A stretch of DNA of 64,000 nucleotides. It comes from Rhodococcus rhodnii. Its GTDB lineage: Bacteria; Actinomycetota; Actinomycetes; Mycobacteriales; Pseudonocardiaceae. The DNA is taken from positions 496,001-560,000 of the forward strand of contig JOAA01000002.1 in NCBI GenBank assembly GCA_000720375.1, read 5' to 3'. This document shows, piece after piece, positions 25,728 through 34,478 of this stretch. Both the position numbers and the translations under genes were made by a program. Within the stretch, counting starts at the first letter, position 1. Each line of letters starts with the position of its first letter. The notes below the pieces were generated by a model, which worked only from the letters and a program-made list of their open reading frames with translations, had not been told where the DNA came from and did no database searches.

Positions 25728-26987
25728 TCAACGGATGGGCGGACGAGCGTCCGCCCATCCGAGAAATCTGGTCAAGTACGGATCCGCCGCCGCTGTGGTG
25801 ACGTCGGCGTGACCGGCCACAATTGCACCGTTGGTGCCGTCAATGGTGATCGGTTCGCCTACGGGAATGCGTTGGCCGTTGACGTATATCGCTGCGTTTT
25901 CGACGGTGAGATTGGCGACCCCGACGACTGCGGGCTTACCCATCGATCGTGCGACGACGGCCGCGTGACTGGCTGGCCCTCCGCGTGCGGTCACAACTCC
26001 CGCTGCGGCGGCGAGGCCGTGCATATCGAACGGTGACGTTTCCGGCCGCACCAAGATGACCGGGCCTGGCGTGCGCACCGCTTTGTCCGAAGTGGTCACG
26101 ACGACACCTGTTGCGACGCCTGGTGAAGCGCCAACGCCGCGAGCCAGAATCTCGGTGGCGACGATGCTGGGTGTGCTGGAGTGCGCGAGGTCGTGCCGGG
26201 TGACTCGGCGTACGGCTTCTGCCTGGCTGATCATGCCTTCGTCGACGAGGTCAACGGCTAGTCTGATCGCGGCGCGACCCACGAATCGACCGGGCCGCAC
26301 TTGCAGGAACCACAGTTCGCCGGATTCGAACGTGAACTCCACGTAGCACGCGTCGCGGTAGTGCTGTTCGATCCGCCTCAAACCGTCGCGAAGTCCGTCC
26401 CACACGGCAGGCTCTTTGGCCATATCGGCCAACGGTGATGTGGACTGCCTTCCGGATACGACAGCGTCTCCCTGCTGTCCGAAAAGGACATCGCCGTACG
26501 GGGCGGGCTCGCCAGTGTTCGGGTTGCGGCTGAACGCCACTCCAGTGCCGCTGTGGTCGTCGCGGTTCCCGTACACCATCGCCTGTACGGTCACGGCTGT
26601 GCCGAGGTCGTCCGGGATGTCGTGTAGCGCTCGGTATGTCTTGGCCCGTGGGGTGTTCCACGACTCGAACACCTCGATGATCGCGGACCTCAGGCGCCGA
26701 GGGTCGCTGACGTTCAGCACTGTGTTCATCATGCCGGGCATGGACACCTTGCTGCCCGAGCGAACAGACACCGACTCGAAGCCGTGCATGGCCACCGCAA
26801 GCTCCTCTTCGAGACCGTCGGGAAGACGTCCTTTGTGGAGGAATTCACGGCAGGCGTCGGTGCTGATGACGAATCCCGATGGTACGGGCAGGTCGAGGCG
26901 CAGCAGTGTCACGAGGCCGAAAGCCTTGCTGCCAAGGACATCCGCTGTCTCATCAAGCTCCGCGGAAAGCTGGTGTATCCACGTCAT
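25728..26987 (-). CDS. Half-length PEP/pyruvate dikinase-like protein
   Basis: About 419 residues, against about 880 for PPDK. It has part of the nucleotide-binding half (VLGSKAFGLVTLLRLDLPVP, then SVRSGSKVSMPGMMNTVLNV and LWFLQVRPG) and a complete swivelling phosphohistidine domain with the catalytic His in TARGGPASHAAVVARSMGKP. The PEP/pyruvate TIM barrel is missing. It could form a phosphohistidine and pass it to a separate partner, or act on another acceptor. The ATG at 26987 lies 17 bp from the divergent start at 27005; starts further up would overlap that gene. Confidence 0.8.
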   Translation of the reverse strand: MTWIHQLSAELDETADVLGSKAFGLVTLLRLDLPVPSGFVISTDACREFLHKGRLPDGLEEELAVAMHGFESVSVRSGSKVSMPGMMNTVLNVSDPRRLRSAIIEVFESWNTPRAKTYRALHDIPDDLGTAVTVQAMVYGNRDDHSGTGVAFSRNPNTGEPAPYGDVLFGQQGDAVVSGRQSTSPLADMAKEPAVWDGLRDGLRRIEQHYRDACYVEFTFESGELWFLQVRPGRFVGRAAIRLAVDLVDEGMISQAEAVRRVTRHDLAHSSTPSIVATEILARGVGASPGVATGVVVTTSDKAVRTPGPVILVRPETSPFDMHGLAAAAGVVTARGGPASHAAVVARSMGKPAVVGVANLTVENAAIYVNGQRIPVGEPITIDGTNGAIVAGHADVTTAAADPYLTRFLGWADARPPIR

Positions 26988-27004
26988 GGCGGTAACCTGG
27001 GGCC

Positions 27005-27658
27005 GTGACGAACTCTCCGCATCAGACCAGAGCCGACCTGTTGGTGCTGCACACCCTTCGCTGCATTGGTTTCGCCGCACTCGAGCGCATCGCCGAGGCC
27101 ACCGGGCTGGCTGAGTCCGAAGTGGAATCCGAACTCATCGACCTCGCGGTCGACGGGCTCGTCACCCGAGTACCCGGTGAGTTCGGCGGCTGGAACGTCA
27201 CCGACGCCGGACGCGCGGCCGACACCGAACGCGTCGCCGCGGAACTGGACGCGTCCGGCGCGCGAGTAGAAGTGACCAAAGCGTTCGAGGACTTCATGGT
27301 CCTCAACCCGGAATTGCTCGACCTGTGCACGGCGTGGCAGATGCGGTCGGTCGACGGAGTGATGACCACGAACGACCACACCGACTCGGCATACGACGCC
27401 AAGGTGCTCGGTCTGTTCGCCGAGTTTCATCAGCGAGCCGATGCCGTGCTGGTGGTCCTGGCGTCGGCCATCACGCGGTTCCAGCGTCATCGTGACCGGC
27501 TCGCCCACGCGCTCAGCAGTGCCCGGGGTGGCCAGTTGGATTACCTGACCGACCGGATGGACGCGTATCACACTGTCTGGTCTCACCTGCACGAAGACTT
27601 GCTCACCACCTTGGCCAGGACAGATACCATTAACATCCAGATGATGACACCATCTTAG
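27005..27658 (+). CDS. Winged-helix regulator divergent to the PPDK-like gene
   Basis: 217 residues. The first ~75 form a winged helix (LLVLHTLRCIGFAALERIAE, then LAESEVESELIDLAVDGLVT). The rest is a helical domain of about 130 residues with no family I can name. The GTG at 27005 gives the natural start. The two divergent genes are only 17 bp apart, so their core promoters must overlap each other's coding ends, and joint control is likely. Regulator plus half-dikinase is a recurring-looking pair but its function is not known to me. Confidence 0.7.
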   Translation: MTNSPHQTRADLLVLHTLRCIGFAALERIAEATGLAESEVESELIDLAVDGLVTRVPGEFGGWNVTDAGRAADTERVAAELDASGARVEVTKAFEDFMVLNPELLDLCTAWQMRSVDGVMTTNDHTDSAYDAKVLGLFAEFHQRADAVLVVLASAITRFQRHRDRLAHALSSARGGQLDYLTDRMDAYHTVWSHLHEDLLTTLARTDTINIQMMTPS

Positions 27659-27746
27659 CGGAGATTGCGGGGAGGAGCTTGGGTCCGTCACGGAACCCGT
27701 CCCTGACGTTCGGCTATCAGGAAGGCGGACGTGCTGCGGCGGTTGA

Positions 27747-28268
27747 TCAGGTCAAACCTGTGACGAAGCCCGTCAGCTCACCGGCCTCGCCGAGGCCGAA
27801 TCCCACAGGGCCGGACCGCACGAACTTGGCCGGTGGCACGCCGGAAACCGCGTAGTACACCATCTTGTCCTTTGTGGACACGCTGTGTGCCCCGCGCTCC
27901 CTGATGAAGTTGATCCGCGGGTCGACGTCCCAGTTGCCGCGGTCGACCCGGATCGAGCCGTCGACGACCGGCACATCGGCGGGGAACTTGCCGGTCCACG
28001 CGGGCCTGGTGATCACCACGACCTCGGCGATGGCGCCGGTCTCCTCGGTGAATCCGACCTCGACGTACCCCCTGCCGGGGCCGCCTTCGAGGTCCTCGAA
28101 GTAGCAGTACCGCAGGTGGTGCTCCGGCTGCGGGCTGAACCGCAGGTTCACCTCGAGGTACATGTCGGCGTGGTCCACGACCTCGGTGGCCGGGATCAGT
28201 TCCGTCACGATCACCCGGTCGATGATTCGGGTTTCGGCCGACGCTGTCCAACACAGTGACCCGGTCAT
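27747..28268 (-). CDS. Conserved-looking hypothetical protein, all-beta
   Basis: 173 residues, soluble, predicted mainly beta strands (EVNLRFSPQPEHHLRYCYFE, then GYVEVGFTEETGAIAEVVVI). It has no signal peptide or membrane segment. No family recognised. It stands alone, 88 bp from the regulator at 27005 and divergent from the glycosyltransferase. Confidence 0.6.
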   Translation of the reverse strand: MTGSLCWTASAETRIIDRVIVTELIPATEVVDHADMYLEVNLRFSPQPEHHLRYCYFEDLEGGPGRGYVEVGFTEETGAIAEVVVITRPAWTGKFPADVPVVDGSIRVDRGNWDVDPRINFIRERGAHSVSTKDKMVYYAVSGVPPAKFVRSGPVGFGLGEAGELTGFVTGLT

Positions 28269-28324
28269 TTCGGACGGCCGGAAAGAGGGTGACTTCCACC
28301 CATTTTCAACTTATAGCAGGGTGG

Positions 28325-28343
28325 GGGTCTTGTGGCAAGACCC
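28325..28343. promoter_or_regulatory. Inverted repeat GGGTCTTG-TGG-CAAGACCC before the glycosyltransferase
   Basis: A perfect 8-bp stem with a 3-base centre, 51 bp upstream of the ATG at 28395. It may be an operator or a leader hairpin. No T-run follows. Confidence 0.5.
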
Positions 28344-28394
28344 GGGGTATGCCGCACAATCGCTGGCTTACACGGGTGAAAGCGAGGAATCTCC

Positions 28395-29564
28395 ATGCGA
28401 GTGCTGCTGTCCGCGATCGGGTCGCGCGGGGAGATCGAGCCGACGATGGCGCTGGCGCTGCAATTGCAAGAACTCGGCCACGAAGTGCGGATGGTCGCGC
28501 CGCCGGACTTCCGTGGCCTCGCCGACGCGGCCGGGATTCCGTTCGTTCCGGTCGGGCCGGAAGTGCGGCTCACCGCGAAACGCATGACGCCCGAGGAAAT
28601 GCGCGAGGCGGCGGACAAGAGCGTGCTCGACCAGTTCGAGGCGGTCTCGACGGCAGGCAAGGGCTTCGATGCCGTCGTCGGAGCTGGAATGCTGCAGTTC
28701 GCGGCGCATTCGGCTGCGGAGAACCTGGGTGTGCCGTACTTCTTCGGCACCTTCTGCGCCATGAGTTTTCCCTCTCCGCACCACGCGCCGCCCGCGTTCG
28801 GCAGTCTGGGTGAGTCACGGGAAAGGACGGAAGACAACGAAACGCTCTGGGAGAAGGACCGGCTCCGCTTCAACGCGTTCTTGGCCGTGCTGAATTCGTG
28901 CCGGGAATCCGCCGGGCTCCCGGCGATATCCGACGTCCGATCGCACATGTTCGGCGAACAGCCGATGCTGGCCGCCGACCCGGTTTTGGGGCCGTGGCCG
29001 GATCCGGCGGACACCAGCGTGGTCCAGACAGGCGCGTGGTTGCGCAGGGACCAGCGTCCGCTCGACCCGGAATTGGCGAGATTCCTCGACGCGGGCGAGC
29101 CGCCGATCTATTTCGGGTTCGGCAGCATGTTCGTCAAACCGGAGTACAGCCGCTCGGCCATCGAAGCGGCCAGGGCGCTCGGGCGGCGCGCGATCGTGCT
29201 GCGCGGCTGGGCGGACTTGTCCCTTGTGGACGAATCGGACGACGTCCTCGCCGTCGGCGAGGTCAACCACCAGGAGGTCTTCAAGCGTTCGGCGGCAGTC
29301 GTCCATCACGGCGGCGCGGGGACAACGACGACGGCGGCGCTGTCGGGGGTTCCGCAGGTGATCGTGCCGCAGATGTTCGACCAGTTCTATTGGGCGGAAC
29401 AGGTTGAGCACCTCGGCATCGGCCGCGAGCAGTCGTCGGACGAGCTGGCCGAGGCGGTGGAGTTCGTCATGCGGCCGGAAATGGTGGCCAGTGCCCAGGA
29501 AGTGTCCGCCGGAATCCGGACCGACGGCGCCATGGTCGCGGCCCAGCGGATCACGTCACGGTGA
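28395..29564 (+). CDS. GT1-family glycosyltransferase (GtfB-like)
   Basis: 389 residues with the two-Rossmann GT-B fold of antibiotic glycosyltransferases. The N-terminus (MRVLLSAIGSRGEIEPTMAL) closely follows the vancomycin-type pattern, and the C-terminal donor site has VVHHGGAGTTTTAALSGVPQ with the His-Gly-Gly-Ala-Gly motif. The ATG at 28395 follows GCGAGGA. It may decorate a natural product or inactivate a macrolide-type drug; there is no biosynthetic cluster around it. Its 3' end overlaps the convergent MFS gene by 9 bp. Confidence 0.88.
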   Translation: MRVLLSAIGSRGEIEPTMALALQLQELGHEVRMVAPPDFRGLADAAGIPFVPVGPEVRLTAKRMTPEEMREAADKSVLDQFEAVSTAGKGFDAVVGAGMLQFAAHSAAENLGVPYFFGTFCAMSFPSPHHAPPAFGSLGESRERTEDNETLWEKDRLRFNAFLAVLNSCRESAGLPAISDVRSHMFGEQPMLAADPVLGPWPDPADTSVVQTGAWLRRDQRPLDPELARFLDAGEPPIYFGFGSMFVKPEYSRSAIEAARALGRRAIVLRGWADLSLVDESDDVLAVGEVNHQEVFKRSAAVVHHGGAGTTTTAALSGVPQVIVPQMFDQFYWAEQVEHLGIGREQSSDELAEAVEFVMRPEMVASAQEVSAGIRTDGAMVAAQRITSR

Positions 29565-30767
29565 ATCTCCGTAACGCCACAGTTCAGGCACGGCTCGCAG
29601 CACGAGCAGCACTGTCAGGGCCGCGAGTGCCCCGCCGATGCCGATCGCCCATTGAGCCCCGATCCAGGCGCCTGCGAAACCGTGCACCACGTTGGCTAAT
29701 TGCGGACCGCCCATCAGGACAACCGTGAGCGCGCCTTGAATCCGGCCGCGCATCGCCTCATCCGTGTACGCCTGCGCGATGGTGTTGCGGAACGTGCTCA
29801 GCACGAAGTTGACGGCACCGCCCGCGACCAGCGCGAACACGGCGATCCATAGGTGCGCGGCCAGGCCGAGGACCACCACACAACCACCCCAAACTGTCGC
29901 GGCGGACGCCATGAGCGCCCCATGGCGTCTTGCCCGGCTGAACGTTCCGGACATGAGCCCAGCGAGAAGCACTCCGGTCGGATATGCGGAAAACAACAGG
30001 CCGAGTTCCACGCCGCCGCCGGCCGAACCGCCGTACGCCTGCTCGGCCAACTCTGGAAAGAGCGCCACGGGCATCGCCAGAACCATCGCGGCCATGTCCA
30101 CCACGAGAATCGCGACCAGGATCCGTTCCCTGGCAAGGTAACGGAAGCCTTCGCCCAGTTGCCGCGCGATGCCTCGCCGACGTGGCCGGGGCATCGCCGG
30201 CAGCTTGCCCACGGCCCAGAGCACGACGAGCATTGCGACCGAATCCAGCAGATAGAGCGTGCCGAGACCGACGGCCGGGATCAACAACCCGGCGAGCAAC
30301 GGGCCGACGACCGCGCCGGTGTAGCGGGTCAGTGCGCTGAGACTGTTGGCCGCGACCAACTGTTCGTTCGGCACAACTCGGGGCACTGCGGCGCCCATCG
30401 TTGTCATGGTGACGCCGAAGCTGAGGCCGTACAAGGCAACAAGCACGAGCAGCACCGCAACAGAGTCGAGCTCAGCGTTCAACCACAGGCCAACGTAAGC
30501 CAGTCCGAGCCCAGCGTTACCCGCCAGCAAAAGCCGCCGACAGTCCATTGTGTCCGACAGCGCGCCGGACCCCAGCGCTGAAACGATCAGAGCGCACGTC
30601 GAGATCACGGCGGAAACACCGACGGTCGCGGACGAACCGGTCAGCGTGAACAGCTGAGTCGGGACCGCGACGAGACTGAACGAGCCGCCGACCGCGGCAA
30701 CCGCAGAGGCCGTCCACAGTCGACGGAACGCGGGAATCTGCAAGGGCCGTCGGTCAATCAGCTTCAC
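29556..30767 (-). CDS. MFS exporter (EntS/MFS_3-like)
   Basis: 403 residues with twelve predicted membrane helices, opening with LQIPAFRRLWTASAVAAVGG, the usual start of the EntS/drug-exporter group, and a cytoplasmic loop rich in Arg (MPRPRRRGIARQLGEGFRYL). It starts at the GTG at 30767, which overlaps the stop of the MerR-PP2C gene (GTGA), so the pair is one operon. Drug or siderophore export is the family's usual role. The convergent glycosyltransferase may relate to the same compound, by proximity only. Confidence 0.88.
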   Translation of the reverse strand: MKLIDRRPLQIPAFRRLWTASAVAAVGGSFSLVAVPTQLFTLTGSSATVGVSAVISTCALIVSALGSGALSDTMDCRRLLLAGNAGLGLAYVGLWLNAELDSVAVLLVLVALYGLSFGVTMTTMGAAVPRVVPNEQLVAANSLSALTRYTGAVVGPLLAGLLIPAVGLGTLYLLDSVAMLVVLWAVGKLPAMPRPRRRGIARQLGEGFRYLARERILVAILVVDMAAMVLAMPVALFPELAEQAYGGSAGGGVELGLLFSAYPTGVLLAGLMSGTFSRARRHGALMASAATVWGGCVVVLGLAAHLWIAVFALVAGGAVNFVLSTFRNTIAQAYTDEAMRGRIQGALTVVLMGGPQLANVVHGFAGAWIGAQWAIGIGGALAALTVLLVLRAVPELWRYGDSP

Positions 30768-31798
30768 AGCATGACAACTTCGGCGACGACGACAGCGATG
30801 TTGTCGGGCGCGCCACCCTGGTAAGCCAGTGCGATCAGTTCCTCGACCGCTTCGTCCGGAGAATTCTCGCGCCGCAATGCGACCCGCTTCTGCTCGACCG
30901 ACACGACCCGGGTCAGGCCGTCGGAGCAGAGCAGATAGCGGTCGCCGACCTTGGCCTCGTGCACGGACAGGTCAGGCTTGTCCCGGCCGGTTCCCGAAAT
31001 CGCTCGCGCCAGCATGGCGCGTTGTGGGTGCGACTCGGCTTCCTCCGGCGACAGCCGTCCTTCGTCAACCAGTGACTGCACCCACGTGTGATCGTGGGTG
31101 ATCTGGAAAAGCTCGTTGTCCCGCAGGACATACGCCCGAGTGTCGCCGATATGGACCAGTCCCAACTGGGAACCCGACCACAGCATCGCGGTGAGTGTGG
31201 TGACTGCCTCGCTGCCGTGCAGGACCCGTTCGGCTTCACCGACTGCTTCCGCCAGGGCGTTGAGGAGCTCTCCGGCGGGCACCACCCGGGTGTCCAGCGG
31301 CTTCAACGCGGCGATCGCGGCGGCGCTGGCGTCCCCACCGCCGCTTACTCCGTCGGCGACAGCGAGCAACCTGCCACTGGCGTACGCCACGTCCTCGTTG
31401 CTCGTGCGCACCGTTCCGATGTCGGTACGTGCCGCGTAACGGATGCCCAGCTCGGTCATCGCGCTGCCTCTGCCTCTGAGGTAGTCGACGAGGAACGTCG
31501 CAAGCTGGCCACGATTGGCCGTCTCCGCGAGGACCTCGGCCCAATACGCCTCGACCTCGGCCGCGGCCTGCTCCTGATCGAGGCTGACCACGGTGCGGAT
31601 ACGCGCCAGTGGCATGCCGAGCCTGCGCAGCCAGGCGATGAACCTCGCCTGTTCGAGCTGACTGGGGTCGTAGAGGCGGTATCCCGATTCGCTGTCCACG
31701 ACCGCGGGCGGCAAGAGCCCCAGTTCGTCGTACAGGCGCAATGCCTTCGCAGAGAGCCGTGCGGCCCGGGCGAACACCCCGATCGTCCAGAGTTCCAC
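30764..31798 (-). CDS. Fusion of MerR-type regulator and PP2C protein phosphatase
   Basis: About 344 residues from the GTG at 31798 (after AGGATGG). Residues 1-75 are a MerR winged helix (LWTIGVFARAARLSAKALRL, then YDELGLLPPAVVDSESGYRL and YDPSQLEQARFIAWLRRLGM). After a helical linker, residues ~115-344 are a complete PP2C domain: GTVRTSNEDVAY, LLAVADGVSGGGD, VHIGDTRAYVLRD, LLCSDGLTR and GAPDNIAVVV, so the metal-binding Asp residues are present. The fused enzyme could dephosphorylate a Ser/Thr-kinase target or tune its own DNA binding. It is co-transcribed with the MFS exporter. Confidence 0.88.
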   Translation of the reverse strand: MELWTIGVFARAARLSAKALRLYDELGLLPPAVVDSESGYRLYDPSQLEQARFIAWLRRLGMPLARIRTVVSLDQEQAAAEVEAYWAEVLAETANRGQLATFLVDYLRGRGSAMTELGIRYAARTDIGTVRTSNEDVAYASGRLLAVADGVSGGGDASAAAIAALKPLDTRVVPAGELLNALAEAVGEAERVLHGSEAVTTLTAMLWSGSQLGLVHIGDTRAYVLRDNELFQITHDHTWVQSLVDEGRLSPEEAESHPQRAMLARAISGTGRDKPDLSVHEAKVGDRYLLCSDGLTRVVSVEQKRVALRRENSPDEAVEELIALAYQGGAPDNIAVVVAEVVML

Positions 31799-31914
31799 CC
31801 GCCCATCCTGGGCCTTGCCCCTGGGGCAATGTCCAGCATCCGGCGCACATGGCGGTGTGGCGGTGCGCTGGGGGTCCCGCACCGCCACACCTGTCTGTGG
31901 GTGAATCGTCAGCT

Positions 31915-32844
31915 TCAGCCGAAGAAGATCGAAGCCAGGTCGTTGTCGAACTTCAACTCCGCCAAGTCGGTGACGTCACCGTCGACCACGAGCGACTTGC
32001 CCTTGCAGTCCTTCTCCGACCACAGCTTCATCGAGCCGCTCGCCGAGATCGACGAAGTCACGTTGGGCCGCGCCAGGTTCTGGCAGCCGTTGCCCGCGAC
32101 ACCCTGTGACGGGCCGTTGTCGCTGAAGTTGGCGTCGTCGAACAGAATCGCGCTGGTCGCCTTCCGGCCGCCCGGGTTGTTCGCCGGGGGCGGCGTCGTG
32201 GGAGTGGTCGTGGCCGGGGCACCGGCCTTGCCGCCGGTCGGCGTAACGCCGAACCACTTGCCGCCGACGCCCTGGCCCAAGGTGTCGCCCGGCTTCTTGT
32301 CCTTGTTGAAGCGGTAAACCGGCCAACCGCCGATCGTCAGCTGCAGCGAACCGTCATCGCGACGGACCGTTCCGACATCCTGCTTCTTGATCCCCGCGAT
32401 GAAAACCTTGGAGCCACGCTCGACCGTCACCGGCGGCCAGGTCACCGCACAGTCGCCGTTGCACACGGACTTCGACGGCTTCGCGTCATCGTCGTCGAAC
32501 CGGTACAGCGTCAGGCCCGCACCATTGACCACGACCGGGTTCAGCGCGCCTGCCTTGCTTGCCTTGAGGGCCACCCACTTGCGGGCGACGTCCTTGGCCG
32601 CTGTGTTCGGCGTTCCGTCCGAGCCTTTGGCCCAGTCGCCCGTGTCCGCCTGTGCGTTGTTCGACTTTGCCGTGCCAGACAGCAAAGACAGACCCTCGGA
32701 ACTGACGTCCTCCGCGTTGACTACCGGCGTGGTGCCGGTGTCGACCGATGGCGGAGCAGCACCGTTCTGGCCACCACACGCCGACAGAACCGCGACGCCG
32801 ACCGCCGTCAGGGCAGCAAAGGACACAACATGCTTACGCAACAT
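31915..32844 (-). CDS. Secreted-repeat (PF03640-type) lipoprotein with crystallin-like tail
   Basis: 309 residues. The signal peptide ends in lipobox LSAC. The middle carries two copies of the secreted-repeat unit (LTLYRFDDDDAKPSKSVCNG with TWPP, and LTIGGWPVYRFNKDKKPGD). After a Thr/Pro linker the C-terminal ~85 residues (AILFDDANFSDNGPSQGVAG to SMKLWSEKDCKGKSLVVDGD) resemble a beta/gamma-crystallin or peptidase-inhibitor fold. The function of the repeat is unknown. It shares its layout and promoter type with the lipoprotein at 45990. Confidence 0.85.
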   Translation of the reverse strand: MLRKHVVSFAALTAVGVAVLSACGGQNGAAPPSVDTGTTPVVNAEDVSSEGLSLLSGTAKSNNAQADTGDWAKGSDGTPNTAAKDVARKWVALKASKAGALNPVVVNGAGLTLYRFDDDDAKPSKSVCNGDCAVTWPPVTVERGSKVFIAGIKKQDVGTVRRDDGSLQLTIGGWPVYRFNKDKKPGDTLGQGVGGKWFGVTPTGGKAGAPATTTPTTPPPANNPGGRKATSAILFDDANFSDNGPSQGVAGNGCQNLARPNVTSSISASGSMKLWSEKDCKGKSLVVDGDVTDLAELKFDNDLASIFFG

Positions 32845-32903
32845 GGGGTTTCACTCCAAAGATGAGATGCGGTTCCGGCCTGTTTCCGACCCGCTCGGGG
32901 CAA

Positions 32904-32931
32904 GACACGGAACTCGGCTCGAAGAGGTTCA
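32904..32931 (-). promoter_or_regulatory. ECF (SigL-type) promoter of the 32844 lipoprotein
   Basis: On the minus strand TGAACC (32926-32931) is followed after exactly 16 bases by CGTGTC (32904-32909). The -10 ends 59 bases before the ATG at 32844. One of five sites with the same spacing in this locus. Confidence 0.75.
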
Positions 32932-32965
32932 CACAATTTCGGAGTGTCCTGGGTCACACCTGGTT

Positions 32966-33928
32966 TCAGCAGTGCCTGCCGCCGTTGATGCACGCGACTG
33001 CCTGCGCCATCAACGGTTCCGGCATGACACCGATGGCCATCGCGTGGTCGGTGATCGGATCGCGTCCCTCCTCGGGAAAGGAGTCGATCGCGTAGCCGAC
33101 ATCCGGCGGGATCGAGTAGGCGATCTCGATGTGCAGCTGTGGCACCGGGAACGTGCCAATTGGGCATGCCCCGGTGGTCGGGAAGAGCAGATGGCTGCGG
33201 TGCAGTGTGCTGTCGGTGGCCTTGCCGTCCCAGCAACTCGGGAAGTCGAACACCCTGATCACTTGCTGGCCCTCGGCACAGCGTGGGTACTGCTTGGTCA
33301 CGCGGTCGCGGGCGCCCGAACAGGTCCATTGCACGTGTTCGGTGTGTTCACCGTCCTGGGAGACCGCGACCGGATTTCCGGTGATAGCACGCAGGAAACG
33401 CGGCGCGGCGACAACATTCGACATGGAATTGCCGCGCAGCTGGATGAGCACGGAATCGGGCTGCACGATCCGGCCGTGGTTGCCGTCGACACCGCCGCCG
33501 GCCGTATGCGCGTCGTCACCAAGTTCGTCGGTCAGTCGCAGAACAGGCCAGTAGTAGGTCGACCGATCGTCCGCCCGGCAGGTCGTGCCCGCTGCGGCAA
33601 GGCTTTGATCCGTGGAGAACGCGTCGGTCGACAGGTTTCCGACGTAGTCGTGGGTGTGGTGCGCGCCTCCCGGCAAGCCTGGTTGAACCACCACGTTGTC
33701 GGCGTTGCGATGACCGTTCTCGTTGCGGCCGCAGTGCGATTGCCAGGTTCCAGTGCTGGCACCCAGTTGCGTGACAGTCGCTTGCGCCTGAACCGGAACC
33801 TGCTGAATGTCCACGTAGTACGAATCGCTGGATCTGGCGTGCTCGCCGTGACTTCTGTTGCAGGCAGCCAATGCTGTGGCAGCGCACAGTACGGAGAACA
33901 ACACGAGCGGTCGCAACGACAATGACAC
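32966..33928 (-). CDS. DUF1996-type secreted lipoprotein
   Basis: About 320 residues from the GTG at 33928, behind GAGGA. The signal is VLFSVLCAATALAAC with a lipobox Cys. The mature domain has the DUF1996 pattern: repeated His/Asp motifs (GGAHHTHDYVG, DNHGR-like GNHGRIVQPDSV), paired Cys, and the late LHIEIAYSIPP. DUF1996 proteins are extracellular and uncharacterised, found in fungi and actinomycetes. No SigL-type site is visible ahead of it. It is divergent from the WXG100 gene at 34105. Confidence 0.8.
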   Translation of the reverse strand: MSLSLRPLVLFSVLCAATALAACNRSHGEHARSSDSYYVDIQQVPVQAQATVTQLGASTGTWQSHCGRNENGHRNADNVVVQPGLPGGAHHTHDYVGNLSTDAFSTDQSLAAAGTTCRADDRSTYYWPVLRLTDELGDDAHTAGGGVDGNHGRIVQPDSVLIQLRGNSMSNVVAAPRFLRAITGNPVAVSQDGEHTEHVQWTCSGARDRVTKQYPRCAEGQQVIRVFDFPSCWDGKATDSTLHRSHLLFPTTGACPIGTFPVPQLHIEIAYSIPPDVGYAIDSFPEEGRDPITDHAMAIGVMPEPLMAQAVACINGGRHC

Positions 33929-34017
33929 GAAACGGATCCTCGCATACCACGCGGCCCGGAAAAGGAGAACCGGCTGGGGATGGCAGGTGCTTGCCACGCC
34001 CGTAACGCCAAATCCCG

Positions 34018-34045
34018 TGAACCCCTTCGCGGCGAGACCCGTGTG
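34018..34045 (+). promoter_or_regulatory. ECF (SigL-type) promoter of the WXG100/EccC genes
   Basis: TGAACC (34018-34023), 16 bases, CGTGTG (34040-34045), 59 bases before the ATG at 34105. It differs from the other sites only in the last base of the -10. Confidence 0.7.
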
Positions 34046-34104
34046 GGGGTGGTCAACAAGCCGGGGAGCCGGCGAATCCGCAAGCCAGCACAGGGGAGAA
34101 CACC

Positions 34105-34401
34105 ATGGCCACGTACCACATCCAGTCCGAGGACATCCAGGAGAGCTCGTCCTGGCTCAAGCAGAACATGCAGACCCTGCTCGACGGGATGACCCAGGCG
34201 AAGAGCAAGATCGACACCCTGATCCAGGGCGGCTACAACACCCCGCAGGCGCAGGCGAAGTTCGGCCCGTACTTCGAGGAGTACAAGTCCAGTGTGGACG
34301 AGACGCTGCGCGGCATGGAGGGTATCAGCCAGTACCTCGAGCAGGTCGGCACCGCCTTCGAGGACACCGACAACCAGACGTCCAGCAGCCTCGGCCGCTG
34401 A
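34105..34401 (+). CDS. WXG100/ESAT-6-like protein
   Basis: 98 residues, all helical with a central turn (LIQGGYNTPQAQAKFGPYFE), the size and helix-turn-helix hairpin of WXG100 substrates. The central turn has GGYN instead of the Trp-x-Gly, as in some variants. It is first in the transcript, 77 bp before the secretion ATPase at 34479, the usual arrangement for a type VII secretion substrate. It probably forms a dimer and is exported or gates the ATPase. Confidence 0.82.
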   Translation: MATYHIQSEDIQESSSWLKQNMQTLLDGMTQAKSKIDTLIQGGYNTPQAQAKFGPYFEEYKSSVDETLRGMEGISQYLEQVGTAFEDTDNQTSSSLGR

Positions 34402-34478
34402 GTGACCTTCCGATGATCCCCATGGGGCCGTGCAGCTGACAAGCGTCGCACGGCCCCTATTGGCGTTTGGAGCCTTTC

